Shown here piece by piece: positions 24,752 to 33,653 of a stretch of 64,000 nucleotides of DNA. Source of the stretch: Slackia heliotrinireducens DSM 20476 (GTDB lineage Bacteria; Actinomycetota; Coriobacteriia; Coriobacteriales; Eggerthellaceae); contig NC_013165.1 in assembly GCF_000023885.1 (NCBI RefSeq), positions 310,001 to 374,000 on the forward strand. Direction: 5' to 3'. The notes under the pieces are model-generated. The model was not told the DNA's origin, did not search any database, and saw only the letters and a program-made list of their open reading frames with translations. The position numbers and the translations under genes were made by a program. Within the stretch, counting starts at the first letter, position 1, and the number at the start of each line of letters is the position of its first letter.

Positions 24752-25557
24752 TCGGCATTTGGGTGGCAGCAGCTGCGCACAGCCATGCTCCAAAGATTCT
24801 TGATTCTGATCCGTCTTGGCATGGTCAGGGTTTTTAGCGTGGCAATTCTTCGTGTTCGGCTGCATCAGCCCAATGCGGAACGTTGTATCAGCGGAGCATG
24901 AAACGGTGTATCAAATAAATCGAAATCGTCAGCCGCACCCCGAGAAGCAGTAGAACAGGTCCGTCAGGTGCGACGGGTCGAAGCCATGCAGGTCGAGCGT
25001 CGCGAACGCGCAGGAGCTGAACGTGTAGCACATGGAGTGCACGTTGCCCATGCCGGTGAAGCGGCGAGGCTCGTGCAGCTGCGGAACAAGTAGATCAGCC
25101 CCTGCTGCGTTTCCTGCTGCTCCTAGCCCTGTTGTTGCGACGCGTCCTGCGCACCCTGCGTGGCCGCCTGCCCACCATTGGCCTCACCGTCAGCAAAATG
25201 GTTTGACGCGAGATGGACGTGGAAGCATGGCTTGGAAAAGTTGGGACGATAGAGTGGGAGTAAACTCGTAGTTCTACACAATACTACGCCTTGCTACTTT
25301 ATGGACATGTTTCCGCAGGTAGTAGGCAAATTCCATGCAACGACGCGCGACGGCTCGCAACGACTCGTTCCGACCGAAGCGCGTCTTTTCCTTATTTTTC
25401 CTTACGGCTTCTTACGCGTTGTAGCGCGTTGTCGCTTTCCGTTCGGCCTTGCTTAAACCCTTTCTTGCGCACCGATTGCGCTGCTGCCCAATGGCTAAAG
25501 CCGTCTTTGCTAGAATACGACGCAAGGACTTAGCTGATAAGTTTGAAGGAGATTGCA
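24752..25557. other. Intergenic region (806 bp) with a surface-protein remnant
   Basis: It contains the BspA-like fragment on the minus strand (24929-25088) and then about 450 bases leading into the pentad-repeat gene. The segment 25380-25450 is rich in TTCCTTA units. No other gene is seen. Confidence 0.6.
24929..25088 (-). pseudogene. Fragment of a BspA-like (DUF285) surface protein
   Basis: The frame reads RFTGMGNVHSMCYTFSSCAF then ATLDLHGFDPSHLTDLFYCF and SGCG before a stop. The spacing of M-x-x-x-F-x-x-C, L-D-L and D-x-S-x-x-T-D is that of DUF285/BspA leucine-rich repeats of secreted gut-bacterial proteins. Only about one and a half repeats remain, with no start, signal peptide or anchor. 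Confidence 0.55.
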
Positions 25558-25569
25558 ATGATCATCTTC

Positions 25570-26411
25570 GGTTTTGGGTATGACAAAGACGGTTTCAACA
25601 AACATGGTTTTGACCGCGAGGGATATGGCCGTTCGGGCTTTAATGCCGATGGCTGGGATCGCGATGGCTACGACCGTGTTGGCTATGATCGTAAAGGCTA
25701 CGATAGGGATGGCTACGACAAAAAAGGCTATGACAAGCATGGCTTCAATCGTGATGGTTACGACAAAAACGGTTATGGCAGAGATGGTTATAACAAAAGA
25801 GGTTATGACAAGAAGGGCTTTGGAAAGGATGGCTATAACGCTGCAGGTTACGATGAGCGCGGTTTCAATCGCCAAGGTTTTGACAGTGAAGGGTACGACA
25901 AAAAAGGTTTCAATAAGAAGGGTTTTGACAGGGACGGCTACGACAAAAATGGCTTAGACAGCCAAGGTTATGACCGCGATGGATACAACACCGATGGCTG
26001 GGATCGCGATGGCTATGATCGAGATGGCTACGATCGAGATGGCTATGATAGGAACGGCTTTGACCGCAATGGCTTTGACAAAGAAGGCTATGACGAAGCC
26101 GGCTTCGACGCGGAAGGCTACAGGAAATCAGGACTTGATCGCTTTGGCTACGATCGCGAGGGCTTCGACTATTACGGCTTTAACAAAGACGGCTTCGATA
26201 GAAACGGTTTTGATAGAAGCGGCTATGACAGCGAAGGTTTCGACAAAGCCGGGTTCAATAAAGATGGCTTTGACCGAGACGGATTTGACAAAGATGGCCT
26301 AGACAAAGAAGGCTATGACAAAGATGGTTTTGACAAGTGCGGTTTCGATAAAAACGGATTCAATAAAGATGGTTTTAATGCTAGGGGTTTTGGAGCTGAT
26401 GGGCTGCATCG
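25570..26411 (+). repeat. 15-bp tandem coding repeats
   Basis: About 56 units related to GGCTATGACCGAGAT. Neighbouring units often share exact stretches (for instance 26005-26055), so the array can expand or shrink by slippage without losing frame. Confidence 0.85.
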
Positions 26412-26561
26412 TAATGGTACGCAATATGACGAAAACGGCTTTAACTCCGCAGGACTCAATGAGTTAGGGCTAGATGAAGACGGTTTTAATTGCGATGGCC
26501 TGAAACCGTTGGAAATCGAAGATAAAGGACAGCTCATACACGAAACCGTCGATGAAGAGAT

Positions 26562-26569
26562 TAATCCTA
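26562..26569. repeat. Target-site duplication TAATCCTA, left
   Basis: Identical to 28049-28056. Eight-base duplications are normal for IS256-family insertion. Confidence 0.85.
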
Positions 26570-28048
26570 GATCGCGTGCCGAAAGTTGGTGTCACGGGCC
26601 GCTTTGAGATAGGAGCGGCCATTGCCTAGAATCGGTTTTTGCAGAAACGAACGATTCGAGAGAAAGGCAACGGCCACCATGGACACTCTACAGGAAAAGG
26701 AAGCTTTGAAAAACCTCCCGTTCAGGGAGGACGGAACGATAGACCTCGTCGAGCTCGCGAGGGTCCAGCTGGAGGCGACGGTCAACCAGATCATGGACTG
26801 GCAGGCCGACGAGCTGTGCGGAGAGGGCAACCGCCGCAACGGCTATCGCGAGCGCAAGCTCGTCACCGTGCTCGGCGAGATCACGCTGCGCATACCGAAG
26901 CTGCGCGAGGGGACGTACTTCCCAAGCGAGCTGATAAGGCCCTACTCGCGCGTGGACCGCGCCATGATCGCGGTCGTGAAGGAGGTCTACGTGCGGGGGC
27001 TGTCGACCCGCAAGATCGAGAAGGCCGCAGACGCGCTGGAGTTCGCGTCCCTGAGCCCCTCGCGCGTCTCGCGCATGACCTCCGACCTCGACGAGGAGGT
27101 CGCCGCGCTCAACGCGGAGCGCTTCGACGGCGTCGAGTTCCCCTACCTGTGGCTGGACGCCACCTACCTCAGCTGCCGCGACGAGGGCCATGTGCAGTCC
27201 AAGGGCGTCGTCACGGCCATAGGCTGCGGCGACGACGGCTCGCGCCGCTTCGTCGGCTTCGGCGTGGTCGACACGGAGTCGGCCGTGTCGTGGAAGGCGT
27301 TCCTGCGCGGCCTGCGCAAGCGGGGCGTGACCGGCGTCAGGTGCGTCGTCTCGGACGACCACGAGGGGCTCGTGCAGGCGATCGCGGAGGTCTTCCAGGG
27401 CGCCGCGTGGCAGCGCTGCATCGTGCACCTCGAGCGCAACGTGGCCGGCTGGTTCTCGAAGAGGGAGGACAAGGCCGTCGCCACGGCGGCGATGAAGGCG
27501 GTGTTCGCCGAGCGCGACCCCCAGCTCGTCCGGGCGGCGTACCGCCAGGCGACCGAGCGCATAGCCGCGCTCAAGCCGCATGCGGGCGAGCTGCTGGAGG
27601 ACGCGGAGCCCGACGCGCTGGCCTACCTCGACTTCCCCTACGAGCACCACGTGAGGCTGCGCACCAACAACGTGCAGGAGCGCGCCAACGAGGAGATAAA
27701 GCGCAGGACCAAGGTCGTCGGGGTCTTCCCGTCGGTCGAGTCCATGATGCGGCTCGTGGGGTCCGTGCTCATCGACGTCAACGAGGAGTGGCTCGAGATG
27801 AACTTCATCGACGCGGCGTCGCTCAAGGACGTCCGCCGGTCCGAGCCCGATCGCTCCCCGATCCCCGAAGACGTGGTCGAGCTCGCCAGGGTCCGAGTCA
27901 TGACGGCAATAGAGGAAAAACTGGGAAGGGCTGCGTGATGCGGATGGTGTAGGATGTAACCGGTTCCGGGTGATGCTGCGTTTGCTCGGGCGGGCTAAAG
28001 CCCGCACCTCGCAAACGCAGTCGTGACACCAACAATCGGCGCACTACC
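26570..28048 (+). mobile_element. Complete IS256-family insertion sequence (copy B), 1479 bp
   Basis: Bounded by the duplication TAATCCTA. The terminal inverted repeats are imperfect over 27 bases: the left end reads GATCGCGTGCCGAAAGTTGG then TGTCACG, and the right end is its counterpart (CGTGACACCAACAATCGGCG then CACTACC). One transposase gene fills the element. The right 559 bases match copy A at the window start exactly, so one copy arose recently. Confidence 0.93.
26679..27938 (+). CDS. IS256-family transposase
   Basis: A 419-residue DDE transposase. The catalytic aspartates are in YLWLDATYLSCRDEG (near residue 155) and CVVSDDHEGLVQAI (near 222), and the glutamate is in NVQERANEEIKRRTKVVGVF (near 332), with the family spacing. 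Start ATG (MDTLQEKEAL) follows GAGAAAGG; the frame extends upstream within the element without a better start. The gene is intact, so the element is probably active. Confidence 0.95.
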   Translation: MDTLQEKEALKNLPFREDGTIDLVELARVQLEATVNQIMDWQADELCGEGNRRNGYRERKLVTVLGEITLRIPKLREGTYFPSELIRPYSRVDRAMIAVVKEVYVRGLSTRKIEKAADALEFASLSPSRVSRMTSDLDEEVAALNAERFDGVEFPYLWLDATYLSCRDEGHVQSKGVVTAIGCGDDGSRRFVGFGVVDTESAVSWKAFLRGLRKRGVTGVRCVVSDDHEGLVQAIAEVFQGAAWQRCIVHLERNVAGWFSKREDKAVATAAMKAVFAERDPQLVRAAYRQATERIAALKPHAGELLEDAEPDALAYLDFPYEHHVRLRTNNVQERANEEIKRRTKVVGVFPSVESMMRLVGSVLIDVNEEWLEMNFIDAASLKDVRRSEPDRSPIPEDVVELARVRVMTAIEEKLGRAA

Positions 28049-28056
28049 TAATCCTA
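28049..28056. repeat. Target-site duplication TAATCCTA, right
   Basis: Second copy of the 8-base duplication made by IS256 copy B. Both copies sit in the same codon phase (T AAT CCT A). Confidence 0.85.
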
Positions 28057-29615
28057 TCGTTCGTAGAGCATATTTAATGTGCGAAGACGGAGATTTTTTG
28101 AAAGCGAATGAGCTTGTTGAAAAGGCGCTTAACAGTAATCCTGAAGACGGTAATGCCTATCTTGCCGCATTGATGGTCGAAAAGCACGTTACTAGCGAGG
28201 ATCAGCTTTCTTATGTTAGCGCGTTCGATTTTGAAGATATAACCGAAAGCGCAAACTATTCAAAAGCGGTTAGATTCGGATCTGAAAAGGTCAAAGCGAG
28301 ACTTGGCGCATACGCTCAGAAAAATAAAGCTCTTGTAGATGATTGGGTTGTGCTCGAAAGAGATGAGTCAAGGGGTCGTATTCTCATCATGTCTCGTTAT
28401 GCAATGAGCCGTGATTACAATATCTCTGACGAGCGCGAGAGAAGCCTTGAAATGGATGACGTTGCCTCTATTCCGGGTAATTACATTACTTGGGAAGATA
28501 GCGTTATTAGAAAATGGATGAATAGCACTTACTTGGATAGTGTTCCCTTGTTTATTAAGGCACGTATCATCGAGTCTGAAGTTTATACAGCAGGCACAGA
28601 GCGTTATTGGTATCATTATCCGAGTAATTGGCAGGTTCCTGCGTGCACGACCTGGGATAAAGTCTTTTCTCTTAGTGTAGATGAAGTTGAAAAGTATTTT
28701 TGGAATAAACGCGATAGAATAGCTCGCTACAAAGATAGTTATTATGCTGCAACATGGGGTTTAAGGTCTCCGGGGTTCCGCAGAGTAACTATGTTCCATG
28801 GTCTTGGGTGGGACAATATGACTGATAGCAATGCTGTCGTTTGCTACGGTAACGTTTCTGTTAGCGATGGTATGTGGGGCAGCGCATATGGCAGAACTGC
28901 AGGCAGTTATGGAGTTGATCGCTACGCTGATGGTATTGACTATCGTCCAGCTATGTGGATAGATGGTAATGTAACGCCATCGGAAGCAAAAGCTCATAAT
29001 TGGTTCCCCGAATTTGAAATTTCATATATTGAAGATATACGAGCTGGCGCGACAAGGAATATTTCGTTCGGTGGTTATCTTTGGCGCGTGCTGGTGGCTA
29101 CGGATGATGCGGCTCTTCTGATAACAGAAAATATCGTGCGTGATGCAAGTTATACTGGCAAAACAATAGACAGTATAGAAAGAAACCCCTCTATCAATTG
29201 GGAAAACTCTCCTGTTCGCAATTGGCTAAATGGTGAGTTTATTGACGAGATGGACGAGGAATCTGCGCAAAGAATTCTTTCCAAGAAGAACATTACTCAC
29301 GACAACGCCTTTATTAAGAACGCAACAAGTTTCGATGATACGTATTTACTTCGTCATACGGAATATGCGCCGCAAATTACAATTGATAAGGTCTTTTGTT
29401 TAGACCCGTTTGAGGCTTCGAAGTATTTCAGCGATGACGATGATAGGATTTGCATGCAAACAGGCGATCCCACAGCATGGCATCTTCGTTCATTCAGCAG
29501 GGATGTCGACAGCTATGCCTTCAAAGTGAGCGCGCAAGGTCATGTTGACTGGCGCGGATACACTGCAGTGGCTAATTTTGGAATCAGGCCCGCAGTCTGG
29601 ATTAAGCTTCCTTAA
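28049..29615 (+). pseudogene. 3' part of IS-interrupted gene: TPR-like segment plus two DUF6273 domains
   Basis: The frame begins IVRRAYLMCEDGDFLKANEL then VEKALNSNPEDGNAYLAALM, a TPR-like stretch often found before DUF6273. Two DUF6273 copies follow: the first (ILIMSRYAMSRDYNI ... YYAATWGLRSPG ... GIDYRPAMWIDG) over about 110-310 and the second (ALLITENIVRDASYTG ... AWHLRSF ... NFGIRPAVWIKLP) to the end. DUF6273 proteins resemble formylglycine/sulfatase-modifying and C-type-lectin-like folds in pattern, but their role is unknown. A GTG at 28023 inside the IS end opens the same frame, so a 530-residue product could still be made. Confidence 0.8.
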
Positions 29616-29640
29616 ATCTCGTTTCACTCGCTGTTAAAGT

Positions 29641-29692
29641 GTTGTTAGAGTCAGGCGTTTACCGCTGGTTGAATATGCCCGACTCTAACAAC
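29641..29692 (+). terminator. Terminator-like hairpin after the DUF6273 gene
   Basis: GTTGTTAGAGTC (29641-29652) and GACTCTAACAAC (29681-29692) are perfect 12-bp complements around a 28-base loop, 25 bases past the stop. No T-run follows. Confidence 0.5.
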
Positions 29693-29758
29693 GGTAGTTA
29701 CATCGCTTTTTCGCCTGCAGCTTCACTGGGGTCTTCTTCCTGCTCGGCATAAAAGCGC

Positions 29759-30177
29759 CTATATCGCGACAAGGTAAGCTTCCCTAAGGTATGAACTATT
29801 TGGAAGGTTCGATATCCTGTCCGTCACTACACTCTTGAAAATCGCTAACTCAGTGTTGCTTTTCACCTGCTTGATTGGCGTTGCTAAGAATTCCGAGAAC
29901 AGCATGTATTTGAACGTTACAGTTATAGGGCCATATGAGATTGACTCGCCATCTTCATGCGTGCTTATCCTCGAATTGTTATGCGACAGGAATATCACTG
30001 TAAGCGTCCAGTCGCCTTGACCATATGCGGCTTCCAGCTTCTTAGCCGAAGCGGAATTATCCGGTTTAATAAATTGATGTGACCGTCTATGTAAACGTCA
30101 GACAAGCTTCCGCCATGTGGTTCAAATGCAATGACATTTCGTGCTTCGACGTCGATACACTCAACGTCCCCAAATTT
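29759..30177 (-). pseudogene. Frameshifted tail following the 30178 gene
   Basis: After the TAA of the next gene the same frame continues as KFGDVECIDVEARNVIAFEP and HGGSLSDVYIDGHIN. Near 30070 the reading shifts to the frame FIKPDNSASAKKLEAAYGQG then DWTLTVIFLSHNNSRIS and on to a stop at 29759. All read like real protein, so this is a decayed coding stretch, perhaps the former C-terminus of the 30178 gene or a separate gene. I do not recognise the family. Confidence 0.45.
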
Positions 30178-31335
30178 TTAAGTTGAAAGATTAGTTTCGT
30201 TTACGGACGATCCGATTCCTGCAATTCTGTATTGGTCTTCACGGTATTGAATCGATACAGCATAATCTACAGCACGCTGCTCGAATGTGCCACCTGTTGC
30301 CGTGTTTGCAGCTGCCACATTCGCAAGGTACCGGTCAATTGTTTCCTCCGTTGGCTTTGGCATCTTGGCCGGTTCCGTTACCGTCATTTGTTGATGGCGA
30401 ACCATTAATGCTCTTATTAGGCGCGCTACGTACTTTCGCGTCGGATAAGCGAGCTTTCCGAGTACTTCGAAAATCTCCATCATCCTGTATGGCCCGTCGC
30501 CTAGCTCCCTATTAGGACGATTGTATTTAGATTTCGCCCAAGACCAATCAAGGGAATACACCGATTTAGCATTGTTTAGATATGGCTCATTTGCGTTTGC
30601 TTCATATTCTTCCCATAGTCTGTTCAACCCCCCGCCGCGTGGCGAGAACTCATAGATTACTTCACCAGGTAGTTTGTCGAATTTCTTTACTGTAGATAGC
30701 TCGAAATGCAAGATTACGCGATGCGGGTCAAAGGAGATTTCAAACAGCCTCTCCAGGTCGTCAGCTATGACTGTGTCTACGTCAAGCCGCGCAAGGGCTG
30801 TGCTTAGTGTTTCAATCGCTTCTTGCTCCGTGTCGTTGCCATAGAACCGGTTAGCGTAATCTGCATCGGAATCGTACATTTCTTCGATGTCGTTCTTCGT
30901 GAAGCTATCGTTTGAACTCTTGTAACCCATGCTCATTGCAACGGACTCAATTACGTTCCATGGGTATTGATCGAGTCCCACAACCGACGATATCCTTCCG
31001 TAGCTCAGGCTGCACGTGCCCCTTAGTCGCGATATAAGCGCCGCATTCTCTAATACCTCTACTGCTTCTGGGCGTGATAGGTAATACGAGTTCTCAAGCT
31101 TGTCTACACAGGTAAAGTATTTCTGAGCAAGGTTTCCAAGCTCTGGAATTCCTGCAAGTGTCAGCATCACGCTCTTTTTCAGTGTTGGCGTTGCTTCGCC
31201 GCCATCCATCCACAGTCGCCATGCCTCGGTTAGCTCATCATGCGCTTCTGTATCGGTAAGCCCTTGCGGCTGGCAAATACTCGTGACTATAGACGCGAGT
31301 TGTCGTTCTTCGCGTCCGCAGCCTTGAACAGCCAC
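30178..31335 (-). CDS. Unrecognised 385-residue protein, probably 5'-truncated
   Basis: I cannot assign a family. The protein is soluble, acidic and mixed alpha/beta, for example LRGTCSLSYGRISSVVGLDQ and LFEISFDPHRVILHFELSTV, and low in GC compared with the left part of the window. Its first 16 codons overlap the end of the phage-scaffold remnant upstream in another frame, and no ribosome site precedes the ATG. This suggests that the original N-terminus was lost at a junction near 31287. The same frame continues past the stop into a decayed tail (29759-30177). Confidence 0.45.
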   Translation of the reverse strand: MAVQGCGREERQLASIVTSICQPQGLTDTEAHDELTEAWRLWMDGGEATPTLKKSVMLTLAGIPELGNLAQKYFTCVDKLENSYYLSRPEAVEVLENAALISRLRGTCSLSYGRISSVVGLDQYPWNVIESVAMSMGYKSSNDSFTKNDIEEMYDSDADYANRFYGNDTEQEAIETLSTALARLDVDTVIADDLERLFEISFDPHRVILHFELSTVKKFDKLPGEVIYEFSPRGGGLNRLWEEYEANANEPYLNNAKSVYSLDWSWAKSKYNRPNRELGDGPYRMMEIFEVLGKLAYPTRKYVARLIRALMVRHQQMTVTEPAKMPKPTEETIDRYLANVAAANTATGGTFEQRAVDYAVSIQYREDQYRIAGIGSSVNETNLST

Positions 31336-31787
31336 GGTTCGGCTTCTTTGAGCGCGTTCACGTCGCCGTCGTGCTCGGAAAGGAGCGCCTTAGCAGCTGT
31401 CACGTTACGAGCGCCCGCAAGCCGAAGCTCGCAAGCAACGCGTTCGTCTGCGCTCTGCTGCTTCAGCTCGGCGATCTCAGCGGTGAGCTTCTCAGCGGAT
31501 TCCTTTGTCTCGGCAGCCTTCGCGATCTGAGCCTCGAGCTCTGCAATCTTCGCGTCGCGCTGCTTGATTGCCGCCTGGTAAGCGCCGTCGGCTGCGTGCT
31601 TGCCTTGCGCTGCGCCACCGTTGTCGTTCACGACAGGGTTGCCGTCACCGTCTGTCTTCGCGTGCTTGCCTACGCCCGCGTCCGCCTGCTGGGTTTGCCC
31701 CGCTTGCTGTTGCTGTTGCGCGTCCGCCTGCCCCGACGTTTGCTGCTGCGCCGCTGCCTGCGTCCCGCCATCGTACTCACGAGCCAT
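31287..31787 (-). CDS. Phage scaffold-like protein (GP20 type), prophage remnant
   Basis: A 166-residue protein with a Q/A-rich N-terminus and a long coiled coil (KQRDAKIAELEAQIAKAAET, AEIAELKQQSADE) followed by LRLAGARNVTAAKALLSEHD near residue 125 and EAEPWLFKAA. This order is that of phage minor structural/scaffold protein GP20. The end (DAKNDNSRL) looks cut. Start ATG follows GAGAGGCGG. No other phage morphogenesis genes flank it, so it is a relic of a larger prophage. Confidence 0.6.
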   Translation of the reverse strand: MAREYDGGTQAAAQQQTSGQADAQQQQQAGQTQQADAGVGKHAKTDGDGNPVVNDNGGAAQGKHAADGAYQAAIKQRDAKIAELEAQIAKAAETKESAEKLTAEIAELKQQSADERVACELRLAGARNVTAAKALLSEHDGDVNALKEAEPWLFKAADAKNDNSRL

Positions 31788-31994
31788 TTCAAACCGCCTC
31801 TCCGTAATCGGGGGCGGCAAGCTTAGACCGCCCGTGTTACCTGATGCGGTAAATCTATTCGGCTGTCACAAGGTGTCTTCACATCGCTTTTATGCGTTCC
31901 AATATGCTCATACACACGGCGCAGAATGCTGATTTGATTTCCATGCTGCGCGTATAATTGAATTTGTTACGAGTTCTTTGGAAAAGGGGTAGCA

Positions 31995-33194
31995 ATGGGA
32001 CTGTTCTCAAAGCTGTTTTCAAAAAAACCTGCGTCACAGCCGCAGGTTGTAGTTTCGCAAAAGACGATCTCTCAAAACCCGAGCAAGCAGGCAAGCAAGC
32101 CCGCAAAGCTCCATCCTAAAGGAAAGCCCGATGCTGAAGGCCTCTATCCTGGCGATATTGCCATGCTGAATATTGCGGATTCGCTCATAGTCGGCTCTGA
32201 ACGCTTTCCTGAAAGCTTGTCAGCATATGGCGTAACGAACCCGAAAAAGACGCTAGACAACTTGCAGTACAAGGGCTTCGTCGCGGTTGGCGATGCAAAG
32301 AGCGCCCTATCCAGCATGAAAGCTGGCGAGCTCAAGGAGATTGCAAAGATTCTAGGCGCGAAGCAGAGCGGCAAAAAAGCGGATATCATAGCGGCCATAT
32401 CCGAAGCTGATGATGGCAGACTCGAAGGTCTCGTTTCGGCGCGTATGTGGCGTCTTACCGAGTCGGGAAGCGCTGCTGTATCTCGGAATGCGTACGTTGG
32501 CTTCATGATGGCTGACCACGGCTATGACACATCATTTGTTGACTTTTGGAAAATGAGCGAGATATGTTTAGCTCATCCGCAAATGCAGTACAGAGACATC
32601 TTCTACCATCAGCTCGATGATAAGAAGAACGCACTTTCCTTGGAAATTGTTACAACAACGGCTTCACTTGCGAAAGTTAAGAACATTTCACCAGATGCAC
32701 TGCGGAAGAAAAACAATCTGTTCTATACCACAGCAGAGTTCTGCGAATGCTTGAGATCCATGGCTCTATTCGTCGAAGAAGAAGGTTCTTCGTACATAAA
32801 TGCCTCAGACCTCTATTTCCAATACCTCTTCGAGAGAATTAACGTTCATGCCGGCTTGGGAATGGCCAACGACGCTAGGCTGATATACGGAAGGGACAAG
32901 ATATCCAGAAATCAGCTGAGCACCTATCTCTCGGATTTCTATCGTGATTGCAGTGTTGGGGATTTCGCCGCGAAGGAAGTAATGCGCATTAAAGAAAAGG
33001 CCGGCATAAGCGACGATGACTTTAGAGAAGCCCTAATTAGGTCATTTAACCGTGCCGAACACGGCGGCTTTATGTCGCCTATCGAGGCCGCAGACTTCGT
33101 GATTCTCGAGCTTTCTGGCGAAAATCAAAAGGCTGAAGCTCTCTGCCGCAAAGTCGGGAAGAAGGCCCTTACGGCAATGGGTATGAAATGCTAG
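31995..33194 (+). CDS. SAP-domain protein of unknown function
   Basis: A 399-residue protein. After a lysine/proline-rich linker, residues about 104-135 (LSSMKAGELKEIAKILGAKQ then SGKKADIIAAI) match the SAP/HeH helix-extension-helix used for DNA binding. The remaining 260 residues are mainly helical and not recognised. Start ATG (MGLFSKLFSKKP) follows AAAAGGGG. Composition is AT-richer than the metabolic genes, in line with acquired DNA. A DNA-binding role is likely; anything further is open. Confidence 0.65.
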   Translation: MGLFSKLFSKKPASQPQVVVSQKTISQNPSKQASKPAKLHPKGKPDAEGLYPGDIAMLNIADSLIVGSERFPESLSAYGVTNPKKTLDNLQYKGFVAVGDAKSALSSMKAGELKEIAKILGAKQSGKKADIIAAISEADDGRLEGLVSARMWRLTESGSAAVSRNAYVGFMMADHGYDTSFVDFWKMSEICLAHPQMQYRDIFYHQLDDKKNALSLEIVTTTASLAKVKNISPDALRKKNNLFYTTAEFCECLRSMALFVEEEGSSYINASDLYFQYLFERINVHAGLGMANDARLIYGRDKISRNQLSTYLSDFYRDCSVGDFAAKEVMRIKEKAGISDDDFREALIRSFNRAEHGGFMSPIEAADFVILELSGENQKAEALCRKVGKKALTAMGMKC

Positions 33195-33653
33195 TTGCGG
33201 CGTTACCGCTCCTGAATTAGTTCTGTGCCGCCCGGTCGTGGTTGCTGGCACGCCACGGCGCTAATGTTGTCGAGGCTTGCCCTCCCTCGCGCCCCGCAGC
33301 AGGGCCCGAGGCGCTACCGTATTAGGGTCGCGCGTGCGGGGATGCCGCCAGCCTGCTCGCCGTGTGGACTTGGGGCGCGGGAATTGGGGGGCGGGCCGAA
33401 ATGGTCTAGGTTAGAGATGGGGAAGGGCACTGTGAAAGAGAAATAGGGTAGGAGCGAGTGGTTGCGGCGGCGATGATTGTCATCGAATCCGCATCGGTTC
33501 CGTTTACGCGCCCGCAAACTTTCAATACGCATTCTCATAGATGGTCTTGCTGCCAAGAATGGTACAGTTGAGCTTACGAAAAATGATGAAGTACCTGTTG
33601 AATATTGACTTTGTATTTCGGCAAGACCATCGCTAGAGGAGGCGAAAGCCAAG
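33195..33653. other. Intergenic region with a possible gene fragment
   Basis: A GC-rich segment (33225-33420) without a convincing gene is followed by a frame at 33486-33608 (plus strand) reading RKLSIRILIDGLAAKNGTVE then LTKNDEVPVEY before a stop. It may be the C-terminus of a lost gene; support is weak. Confidence 0.35.

Larger units (their letters stand above)
25558..26569 (+). pseudogene. 5' part of IS-interrupted pentad-repeat/DUF6273 protein
   Basis: The start ATG (MIIFGFGYDKDG) follows GAAGGAG. Residues 5 to about 285 consist of about 57 pentads of the form G-(Y/F/W/L)-(D/N)-x-x, mostly GYDRD, GFDKD or GYDKK. A non-repeat linker (GLKPLEIEDKGQLIHETVDE) follows. The IS256 element is inserted at codon 338, after ...DEEINP. 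As it stands the frame runs 13 codons into the element. Removing the IS and one 8-bp duplication joins this frame to the one at 28049 without a shift. The repeats are highly polar and should form an extended, possibly ion-binding or surface-exposed rod; I know no function. Confidence 0.85.

Noticed and set aside
25570-26411. CRISPR-like or non-coding satellite
   Set aside because: The 15-bp units keep one open frame with a good start and ribosome site and vary at codon level, so the array is coding.
560-26569. Composite transposon bounded by the two IS256 copies
   Set aside because: The segment holds core metabolic genes and several independent accessory units, and copy B has its own perfect 8-bp target duplication, so it moved alone.
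26639-28007. Two further frames over 430 codons within the IS256 element
   Set aside because: They overlap the transposase in other frames, and the real DDE transposase explains the region.
33225-33446. 73-codon GC-rich plus-strand frame
   Set aside because: Low-complexity R/G/P/A sequence without ribosome site or recognisable domain.
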